A DNA stretch of 37,279 bases from Polyangiaceae bacterium. GTDB taxonomy: Bacteria > Myxococcota_A > Polyangia > Polyangiales > Polyangiaceae. The notes under the pieces are model-generated. The model worked only from the letters and a program-made list of their open reading frames with translations. It was not told the DNA's origin and did no database searches. Positions 30,575 through 37,279 of this stretch are shown piece after piece. The first letter of the stretch is position 1. Every line of letters begins with the position of its first letter. Location: contig JAICQQ010000064.1 of the NCBI GenBank assembly GCA_025937785.1, positions 1 through 37,279 of the forward strand, written 5' to 3'. A program made the translations under genes and the position numbers.

Positions 30575-32872
30575 TCAGGGGAAGCGGACAGCGGCGGTAG
30601 CCGTCTTACCGGCCTGCACCGTCACGGCGCGAACCTTGCGACCGTGCTCCGGGTGCTGGAACACGACGGTGTGGGTCCCCGGCGCGACCTTGACGCCGAT
30701 GACGGGAGTCGTGCCCTTGGGCACGCCGTCGAGGATGACCTTGGAGACGGGAATGGAGTTGATGTTGAGCACGCCCTTGCCCGCGGCGGCGGCGGCGGCC
30801 GGCGGTGTGTGCGTGGGGGCGCCCGTGAACCTTGCGGCGGCAGACACTGGGGGCGCGCTGCGAGCGGGCGCGTCCGCCTCGCCGTCAACGGCTGCTACGG
30901 CGCCGTCGCCGCTTTCCTTCAACGAAATGATGAAGGTCTTCTCGGCCTTGCCGTCGTCGAATTCGATGAAGTTCTCGTAGGTCTCGTAGCCTTCTTTGGT
31001 GGCCACGATCTTGTACCGCTTGTCGGTGCCGACCTCGAGGCGCACGGGGAGATCTTTGTTGAGCGGGCGCCGCTCTTTACCGCTCACGAGCAGGATCTTG
31101 GCGCCTTCGGCATTTTCACCGGGCTCGAGCGTGGCTTCGCCCTTGATCACCTTCAGCTTGGGCTCGACGGTGAGCATCTTGTCGATCTCGACGTTGATCG
31201 TCTCCTTGTGTTCCTCGTAGCGATCGCTGCCACCGATTTTCAGCTGATGCGAACCCGGTGACATCTCTTTCAGCTCTTGCGGCAGCGGACCGATCTCTTT
31301 GCCGTCGACCCAGAGCTTGAGTCCGGAACCGTCGTGCTTCACGAGAATGCCGGTGCCCGGGCTCGGAGCGGCGAGCGTGATGTTGACGGGCGTTTCGGTG
31401 CCCGACTCCACGCTGTAAGCCTTGCCCGCGGTCGACCCGTAGCCCTCGGCAACGACCTTGACGATGTGAGTACCGGACTTGAGGTCGGCGGCGATGCACG
31501 GAGATTGGCTGCACACCTCCTGGTCGTCGATGAAGACCTTCACCTTGTCGACCGACTTGTTACCTGGACCTGCCACGCTGACGACCAGCGTGCCGGTGCC
31601 GGGCATCATCACGAACACGAATGCGATCACGATGAGCAACGCGGCCGCGGCCACCGCCGCCCACTTCACCTTGCCGCTCTGCGTGCGCGCGAAGGGATCG
31701 GAGGGAGTGCTGGTCATGGCCGTGGCGGGCGTCATGGCCCGACCCGGCGAGGTCGCGGTCCGCATCGGCGCGGGGGTGGGGACCGGCAGGCGACTCGCCG
31801 GGGGGCGCATCGTGATCAACGTCGGCGCCGCGGCGGCCGCGACGGGTGGGGGCGGCGGCGGACCCGAGCCTCGCGGTGGAGCGGGCACGGGCATCGACGG
31901 TCGCGACAAGGCGGGCGGCGCCGGGGGCGGTGGGGCTGCCCCCGCAGCGGGCTTGGGGGGTGGCGGGGGCGGTTTGGTCCCGGCAGCAGGCAACGGCGGT
32001 CCGCTGGGGTGGAGCAGCGCCCGCGCAGTGTCTTCGCCGGCGCGGTCGAAGACGGTCGTCTTCTCGTCCTCGTCGTCCCAGTCGATGTCCATGGGACCGC
32101 CAGGCGGCGCGCCGGGGGTCGGTGGGAGCGCCGTTGCCATCGGCGTGGGGAGCCGGCCAGGGCTGGTCTCGACGTCGTCGGCGCTCGCGACCGGGGCGGG
32201 GGGCTTCAGTGAGGGAGGCGGCGGCGGGGGTAGCCCCGGCGCTTTCGAGGTCGCGGGGGGGGCGCCCGGCGCCGGGGAGAAACCGGGGGCGGGCGGGAAC
32301 ACGCCTGGCGGTGGTTGATTCGACGCCGGCAGCGCGACGGTGCCGAACGGCCCCGCCGCGGCCGGTGCTCCGAGCGGGTTCGCGGAGGGCGGCAGCTGCA
32401 CGGTGCCGCCGAGCCCGGCGGGCGGAGCGGGGGGCGCTTTGCTGGGGGCGGGCGGTGGTGGCGGCAGCGGGAGGGTCGCTGAACCCAAAGCCGCGCTCGA
32501 GACCGCGGACGGAGGTGGTGGCGGCGGCTTGCTGAACCCGGACGGCGCGGGTGGCGGCGGCGGGCGGCTGCTCACCGACGACACATCGAAGGGGTTCGCC
32601 ACCGCGCTCGGACTCGGCGGTGGCGGGGGTGGTGGCGGCGCAGAGAGCGCGCTCGGCGGCGCGGGGGGCGGTGCAGCACCGCGCGACACGGGAGGCACCG
32701 AGGGCCGGCTCGGAGCCGGAAAGCCCGGGTTGCTGCGCCCGGCCCCGCCCATGGGGCTCGCCAAACCCAACAGCGTCTTCTGACGCGGGGACGAATTGGG
32801 TGCGCCGCTGGGACGCGATTTTTTCGCAAGGCCGTCGAATACGTCTAAGTCTGATCCGCCCTTGTCGCTCAT
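30575..32872 (-). CDS. Proline-rich single-pass protein with PEGA-like repeats
   Basis: A 765-residue protein. The first 400 or so residues are extremely rich in Pro, Ala and Gly, with long PPPPPP runs and short acidic motifs (DIDWDDEDEKTTVFDR). One membrane segment near residue 410 (WAAVAAAALLIVIAFVFV) leads to an outer part. That part consists of several beta-strand repeats of PEGA type (VFIDDQEV, LWVDGKEIG, ILLVSGKE) and ends in VSKVILDGVPKGTTPVIGVKV, the canonical PEGA pattern. PEGA domains are found on surface proteins and Ser/Thr kinase-linked proteins. The N-terminus may be a kinase or SH3-like partner target. It stands alone, convergent with the TPR gene. Confidence 0.78.
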   Translation of the reverse strand: MSDKGGSDLDVFDGLAKKSRPSGAPNSSPRQKTLLGLASPMGGAGRSNPGFPAPSRPSVPPVSRGAAPPPAPPSALSAPPPPPPPPSPSAVANPFDVSSVSSRPPPPPAPSGFSKPPPPPPSAVSSAALGSATLPLPPPPPAPSKAPPAPPAGLGGTVQLPPSANPLGAPAAAGPFGTVALPASNQPPPGVFPPAPGFSPAPGAPPATSKAPGLPPPPPPSLKPPAPVASADDVETSPGRLPTPMATALPPTPGAPPGGPMDIDWDDEDEKTTVFDRAGEDTARALLHPSGPPLPAAGTKPPPPPPKPAAGAAPPPPAPPALSRPSMPVPAPPRGSGPPPPPPVAAAAAPTLITMRPPASRLPVPTPAPMRTATSPGRAMTPATAMTSTPSDPFARTQSGKVKWAAVAAAALLIVIAFVFVMMPGTGTLVVSVAGPGNKSVDKVKVFIDDQEVCSQSPCIAADLKSGTHIVKVVAEGYGSTAGKAYSVESGTETPVNITLAAPSPGTGILVKHDGSGLKLWVDGKEIGPLPQELKEMSPGSHQLKIGGSDRYEEHKETINVEIDKMLTVEPKLKVIKGEATLEPGENAEGAKILLVSGKERRPLNKDLPVRLEVGTDKRYKIVATKEGYETYENFIEFDDGKAEKTFIISLKESGDGAVAAVDGEADAPARSAPPVSAAARFTGAPTHTPPAAAAAAGKGVLNINSIPVSKVILDGVPKGTTPVIGVKVAPGTHTVVFQHPEHGRKVRAVTVQAGKTATAAVRFP

Positions 32873-33421
32873 GTCAGGTTTACTCTCTCCAAGTCGGCGT
32901 GGCCGTGGTGGCCAGCTTCGATACCACTCAACCAGCGGCGGGGTTCTCGCGTCCGCATGATCATTCGTCAGGTTCCGCCATGTTGACGTTCACCAAGTGC
33001 TGCGTGGCCTACGAAAGCTTCGCGTGCTTGGGGAGCGTTCAGCTGTAAACGATCAGTCGAAGATCGGCATGTCACAGATTCAGTAGTCGATGAGATGCGT
33101 CCGAAACCCCTGTTTGAAACGAGCCGCAGGTCTTTGAATTTGGGTAGCCTGACAATAGCGCCCCTTGTAGGACAATGCGAGGCCAATGGGCCACGCAACC
33201 GGCATAATTTGCAAAATCGCTGCCTCCGCTCGCATGAGTCTGGATGATTCGCAGCAGAACGGTCGACGCCCGGCGGCATCCTGAAACGCGCGTGCATTCG
33301 CGTCCAAGGCCGTTCATGCCTTGGGGGGAGCGTCCTGCTTCAAAGCTCTATTGGTAATGGAATCGATGCGCGGGCGGCTGCCGGCGGTCGGGGTGGGTGA
33401 CCCAGACGCATGGGCTCGCGG
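32873..33421. other. 549-base gap, no gene recognised
   Basis: This stretch has lower G+C than the genes around it and short open frames in several phases, none with a recognisable product. It includes TGGCCGTGGTGGCCA near 32907, a small inverted repeat in the likely promoter of the PEGA gene. No transposase remains, tRNA or repeat arm was seen. It could be eroded foreign DNA. Confidence 0.35.
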
Positions 33422-36184
33422 CTATTCGGCGGGGGGGGGTGTGGGCGATGCTTCGGCATCGCTCGAGGCTGCCGGGGTTGGCTTGCGGAAGTAGCGGACG
33501 CGCTTTCGCTGGAGGGGCGCCCAGACGTCGGGGTGCACGACCGGGGTGTCTTTGAAAAAGCGGCGCGCGCCCGGAGCGACGCCGCGCACGAGGTGCACGC
33601 CGCGCTTCTGCGCGCCAGGCGCGCGCCCGTCGAGGCCGCGCACGCCGCCGATGGCGGGCATCAGGCTTTGCTCGAACAACACGATCTGGGTGCAGCCGAG
33701 CTCGGACAGCAGCGAGCTCAACAGGCGCGCGTCGCTCGCGCGCTCGTGGCCGCTCATGACCTCCAAGTAGATGGCGAACCCGCCGGCGTCGACGCCAGCG
33801 GCAGCCACGATCACCTTTCCGGCAGCAGCCTCGAGGGGCACACCGAAGCCCACGGCGCGCGCGTGCTGTTTTGCCTCGAGCGCGACGAGAGCCGCAGCGG
33901 AGGGCGCGGCGATCGAAAACCCGGTATGGGTCCACCACAGGGCCAGGGGCGCCTTCGTGGCAGACGAGGGAGCGAATGTGATCACCGTGTCGTCACCCGG
34001 ATCCGACGCCGTTGCCGGCGCAAGCGCGAGCATGCGCCCGTCCAATTTGACCGCTTCGAGCTGGGTGTGGGGGCGCTTCGGATCGGGCGAGAGCGTCGCC
34101 GTGGCGATCGCCAACGGCCAGCCATGCTGCGGCAGCCCTTTCGTTTGCCAGCCTCCGCCCGGGCCCGCAGTCGTCGACTTCGCTCCCAGGTTGGTCGGAA
34201 TCGCAGCACCCGGCAGGATGTGGCGCAGCGTGAGATAAAAGAAATCGCGTGACTCGCGGTTGATGTACCTCGGGAAGTTCATCAAGGCCATGTACTTGAT
34301 CATGCGGCGCCCCTGGAACTGCCAGCCGGGCATGTCAGAGACCGGACCTTCGGCTTGCCAGGTCGATTCGAGCTTGTCGCCGATGCGCGGCAGCTGGCCA
34401 GTGGGAGCGACATGGTAGAATTCGAGCCCGGTGTGGCCGGGGTTCATGTCCAGGTGAATGGTGTAGTCGCAGCGGGCCGCCTCGGCGGCCATGCCGAGGT
34501 GATCGGCGTCGATGGAAGAGCCGTAGATGTACGCCACGAAGTGCTCCCGCGTGAGACACACGGCGCTGCGGATGGTGCGAGACTCTTCTTCCCAGCCTGG
34601 AGGTACGCCGCCCCACCAGGCGCGTTTGTACGGGTTCGGCACGCTGTCTTGCGTGAGCGGCGTCATGTTCTGACGGAACGAGACCACGTTGTCGGGGACG
34701 TGCTCGTCGTCCGGCCAGGTACCGAACGCGGTCCAGCCGTCCGCGAGCTTGGCGACCGTCGCGCTGTACGGTTTGGGGGGAAGGTAAACGACGCCTTCGG
34801 CCATCATCCCGAACTCGCCATGGGTCGCCTGGAAGCCGCCGTTGAAGCCGGCTAGCAAACGGTCGACGACGCCGACCTTGCGAGGGACGAGGCCATCGCC
34901 GGTCTCGCCGGTGGCGGTCTTGGGTTCTTGAGTGCCGCTCTGCGCATGCAACTCGACCTGTCTTGGGTCCCACAACAGCACGTAGGTCTGACTGAACGGG
35001 CGCTTGTAGTCCGTGCGAATGAACGAAAACATGAAGGGCGACGGCGCCCCGGGGTTCGTCTTGATGAACGGATCGTTCTCGAGCGATACCCACTTGCCTT
35101 CGCCCTCGATCGGCTTCTTCAACAGGGGTTGCATCGGCGGCGGTGGCCAGCCCGTTTCCGGATCGGTGTACTCGACCGGCTTCAGCTTCGCGAGCTCGCC
35201 CAGCTCTGCTTTCACCTCTTCGGAGCCGTCGCTGCCGGTGACCGTACCCACGAAGCGTTCTACGTAGTCCAAACCGGCGAAGCCGACCGCTTTCACCCAT
35301 TGCATGCGGTTATTGCCGAACCAGGGAGCGGCGCGCACGCGATCGACGGCCCACGTGATCAAGTTGCCAGGGCGCGCCAGGTGGTGGCTTTGCTCGACGA
35401 GGCTGGCAGGTAGCGGAGGCTTGCCCGCGCCGTCGGCCTCGACGCGCATCCGCTGTCCATTGGCGTCGACGAGCAACGTAGCTCCAGAGAACCCCAGCAC
35501 CAGCTGCGACGCGCTCGGTTCGAGCTTGAAAGAGCGCCGACCGATGCCATCGAGGCTGCCGGTGCCCTGCAGGTTGGCCAAACGCCGCTGGGTGCGCTTG
35601 AGCCAGGTCCACTCGCTGTCGCGGGGGATCTTTTCGCCGCCGAGATCAGCCAGGTGAATGCTGTAGAACCTGCCCCCATCGCCGATCGCCCACGCTGCGC
35701 GCTGGCCCTCCACCACCAGGGCTTGCTCATCCGCCGCCGAAGTCTCGGTCAGGTTGTAGAGACCCGTGATGGCGAGCAGACGCCCCTCGGGGGAGAGACG
35801 CACGCTGGCCTTGTACACGTCGGCAGGGGCGTCGCCCTCGCCGGCGCGGAACACGACTTCAGGCTCCCGCCGCTCGAAGGGAGCCAGCGCGGGTCCTGGC
35901 TCGAGCCAGTAAGCATCGTTGGGCCGCAAACGCAGGCCGAGCGTCGCCAAGGTGTCCCCGAGCGCCTGCGACACGTCGCGCGCCGTTGGCACCGGGCTCT
36001 CGGGAGCCAACCAAACCTGCAGCAGCCCTGCCGCCACGAGCACTGCCGGCAGCGGGCGCGCCAGCCCCACGCCGCGCTGCAACCAGCGTCGTGTCCTGAG
36101 CAGAGGCGGTTCGCGCGGTAGCGCAAGCGGGTGGGGGAGCGAGGCGAGTTCGGTCAATGGGGCCAGCGGGGCAAGTCGTGACAT
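33422..36184 (-). CDS. Large membrane-anchored phosphodiester-glycosidase-like protein
   Basis: A 920-residue protein. A membrane segment at about 44-62 (PAVLVAAGLLQVWL) follows a Pro/Leu-rich cytoplasmic start. Residues about 70-350 form a domain I do not recognise. Residues about 440-600 resemble the NAGPA/DUF2233 family (phosphodiester glycosidases): AGFNGGFQATHGEFGMM (446-462) is the Asn-Gly-Gly motif, and TIHLDMNPGHTG (576-586) is the conserved end. The C-terminal 250 residues contain another alpha/beta part (IVLFEQSLMPAIGG) and a Pro-rich tail. NAGPA hydrolyses GlcNAc-phosphodiesters in animals; bacterial members act on cell-wall or polysaccharide substrates. Start ATG at 36184. It is divergent from the small Tat-type lipoprotein gene. 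Confidence 0.72.
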   Translation of the reverse strand: MSRLAPLAPLTELASLPHPLALPREPPLLRTRRWLQRGVGLARPLPAVLVAAGLLQVWLAPESPVPTARDVSQALGDTLATLGLRLRPNDAYWLEPGPALAPFERREPEVVFRAGEGDAPADVYKASVRLSPEGRLLAITGLYNLTETSAADEQALVVEGQRAAWAIGDGGRFYSIHLADLGGEKIPRDSEWTWLKRTQRRLANLQGTGSLDGIGRRSFKLEPSASQLVLGFSGATLLVDANGQRMRVEADGAGKPPLPASLVEQSHHLARPGNLITWAVDRVRAAPWFGNNRMQWVKAVGFAGLDYVERFVGTVTGSDGSEEVKAELGELAKLKPVEYTDPETGWPPPPMQPLLKKPIEGEGKWVSLENDPFIKTNPGAPSPFMFSFIRTDYKRPFSQTYVLLWDPRQVELHAQSGTQEPKTATGETGDGLVPRKVGVVDRLLAGFNGGFQATHGEFGMMAEGVVYLPPKPYSATVAKLADGWTAFGTWPDDEHVPDNVVSFRQNMTPLTQDSVPNPYKRAWWGGVPPGWEEESRTIRSAVCLTREHFVAYIYGSSIDADHLGMAAEAARCDYTIHLDMNPGHTGLEFYHVAPTGQLPRIGDKLESTWQAEGPVSDMPGWQFQGRRMIKYMALMNFPRYINRESRDFFYLTLRHILPGAAIPTNLGAKSTTAGPGGGWQTKGLPQHGWPLAIATATLSPDPKRPHTQLEAVKLDGRMLALAPATASDPGDDTVITFAPSSATKAPLALWWTHTGFSIAAPSAAALVALEAKQHARAVGFGVPLEAAAGKVIVAAAGVDAGGFAIYLEVMSGHERASDARLLSSLLSELGCTQIVLFEQSLMPAIGGVRGLDGRAPGAQKRGVHLVRGVAPGARRFFKDTPVVHPDVWAPLQRKRVRYFRKPTPAASSDAEASPTPPPAE

Positions 36185-36393
36185 CGAGAGTCGAGGCTTG
36201 CTCCCGTGCCGGTAACACTTTCTGCGATTTTGCGACAGAAGCCGAACTTACGGGGTGCCAATCGAGTTGGTTGCTATGCAACTAAGTTGGCGGCAAGGCG
36301 CAGGCGCGATCCAGCATCATTCATGAATAGTTAATTAATTTAATGGCTTAAGCTTATACGACGTCCGGCATGGCACGTGCTATGGTGACGCCG
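36185..36393. promoter_or_regulatory. AT-rich divergent promoter region with inverted repeats
   Basis: Between two divergent genes. It contains the inverted repeat GTTGC-TAT-GCAAC (36270-36282), the palindromes TTCATGAA (36320-36327) and TTAATTAA (36331-36338), and a possible -10 TATACG (36355-36360) for the plus-strand gene. The G+C is the lowest of the window around 36320-36360. A regulator binding the GTTGC repeat could control both genes. Confidence 0.4.
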
Positions 36394-36783
36394 ATGCGGC
36401 AGCAGCGGCGGCGAGTTTTCCTGGGACTTCTCACGGGTGCTGCCGCGACCGGCTGCTTGTCGCCCACGCTGCCGCTGCCGCCTCCCGAGCAGCCCGAAGT
36501 GACCGGGCCCGATCCCGCCACTGGTGAAGTGCGCCTGCGCGGGTCGGTGCCGAGCCGGTCGTCGATCTTCGCCATCAACCTGCGCAGCAAAGACATTCGA
36601 GGAGAAGTCGTGGGCAGTGACGGCCGCTACGATTTCTTCCTGCCGGCGCGGATCGGTGACGAAGTGTCGATGTTCTATCGGCAGGGCACCGACGAGAGCC
36701 AGAGCCTGCTGTTCATGATCCGCGATCCCAATCCCCCGTCGCCCTTCGGCGGTGCTGGCGGCGCGGACGACGCCGGCAACTGA
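36394..36783 (+). CDS. Small lipoprotein with Tat-type signal and Ig-like domain
   Basis: A 129-residue protein. The signal peptide contains RRRVFLGLL, a twin-arginine (RRxFL) motif, and ends at the lipobox TGC (Cys21), so it is probably a Tat-exported lipoprotein. A Pro-rich spacer (22-45) is followed by a short beta domain with GEVRLRGSVP and DGRYDFFLPARIGDEV, resembling the carboxypeptidase-regulatory-like fold. Start ATG at 36394 is preferred because it places the RR motif close to the N-terminus; a start at 36370 would add eight residues. Function unknown. It is divergent from the large glycosidase-like gene. Confidence 0.65.
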   Translation: MRQQRRRVFLGLLTGAAATGCLSPTLPLPPPEQPEVTGPDPATGEVRLRGSVPSRSSIFAINLRSKDIRGEVVGSDGRYDFFLPARIGDEVSMFYRQGTDESQSLLFMIRDPNPPSPFGGAGGADDAGN

Positions 36784-37279
36784 GGGGCCCGCGCGCCTGC
36801 CGTTCCGCAGTGCGAGCCCGGCTCCTTCGCCCTTTGCGTTCCGCGCTGTTCTCTATTGTTAGTTCAATATGAAATAGCAATGGAAACTGGAAACAAGAGA
36901 TGAACGGCATGCTCGCGCTCGGTGGGTGCTCGCGAGCCCCGGATCATTCCCAGTGAGAAGTTTCGCAGCTGATCCGGTGGAGCGAGTGCTGCGGACGCAG
37001 TGGGACGGTTTCGAATGTACGACCGAGCTTGCGAGCGACGACGGCGATGCCCGGATCGCACTCGAGTTGCACAGGTCGGCGAAGGGCAAAACGTGCTCGT
37101 GGGTCGCGTCGTGTTGTGGGATTCGCTTAGAGGCTATATGTGAAAAACCGGTCATTCCCGTTAGTGTTCGTATTTCTGTTCGTATTTGGCGACGCCGGCG
37201 CTCAAGGACGGTGTCGAGTCCCCGCGCCACCCCCTCAACGCCGAGCGAGGCAAGTGAACCAATGGCTGCAAAGGCCCGC
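36784..37279. other. Right-edge region with decayed repeat copies
   Basis: No gene is firmly called. The stretch ATATGAAATAGCAATGG (from 36868) and the later TCATTCCCAGT (36944-36954) match arm sequences of the palindromic element at 5063; the second match is an exact 11-mer. A third trace, ATGTGAAAA followed by TCATTCCC, lies at 37138-37160. A plus-strand frame is open from 36878 through the right edge, with a GTG at 36953 that would give at least 109 residues (starts VRSFAADPVERVL); codon use loses its G/C bias after about 37130, so it may be a partial or broken gene. Confidence 0.35.

Noticed and set aside
32968..33297. Minus-strand frame of 109 codons in the gap 32873-33421
   Set aside because: No family resemblance, no ribosome-binding site, mixed codon bias; left as non-coding.

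Overview
The window reads as ordinary chromosome of a high-GC, motile Gram-negative bacterium, most likely a member of the Myxococcota (myxobacteria), probably Polyangia-like. The reasons are very high G+C with strong G/C third-position bias, an MglA-type GTPase, a PilR regulator beside several type IV pilin genes, a DnaK paralogue with a DnaJ-TPR partner, PEGA-domain proteins with huge proline-rich cytoplasmic tails, many lipoproteins, and a sigma region-4 protein of a kind typical of this phylum. No rRNA, tRNA, CRISPR array or intact insertion sequence was found. This is inference from gene content only.

Layout. 1-764: no convincing gene, ending in an AT-rich promoter region. 765-2179 (+): a MerR-like DNA-binding protein and a sigma region-4-like protein with four conserved-looking cysteines. 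2196-3266 (-): an M19 dipeptidase. 3346-4949 (-): a ParA ATPase with two N-terminal four-cysteine motifs, translationally coupled to a small ribbon-helix-helix protein. 4950-5487: a palindromic repeat element and a tandem duplication that includes the 3' end of purH. 5488-8090 (-): operon argB, an RluD-like pseudouridine synthase, and a short purH with only the IMP cyclohydrolase domain. 8194-9627 (+): a glycogen-synthase-like protein that lacks the family's catalytic residues. 9674-17182 (-): a long run of a DnaJ-TPR protein, DnaK, a protein sharing a domain with the DnaJ protein, an M1 aminopeptidase and a membrane protein. 17231-20175 (-): a tightly overlapping operon of ECF-like sigma factor, membrane anti-sigma candidate, lipoprotein and LpxL-like acyltransferase. 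20406-22919 (+): zinc-ribbon rhomboid protease and an extended MglA-like GTPase. 22962-26185 (-): a lipoprotein coupled to an aldehyde dehydrogenase. 26393-30538 (+): PilR, three consecutive pilin-like proteins and a TPR membrane protein. 30575-32872 (-): PEGA protein. 33422-36184 (-): a large phosphodiester-glycosidase-like membrane protein. 36394-36783 (+): a Tat-type lipoprotein. The right edge holds decayed repeat copies and possibly a partial gene.

Taken together the genes point to cell-envelope, motility and protein-quality functions. The most noteworthy items are the DnaJ/DnaK/domain-sharing trio, the pilin cluster in which all three proteins carry the same DLDGD calcium-loop-like motif, the zinc-finger ParA with its RHH partner, the apparently inactive GlgA relative, and the purH tail duplication associated with a palindromic repeat.
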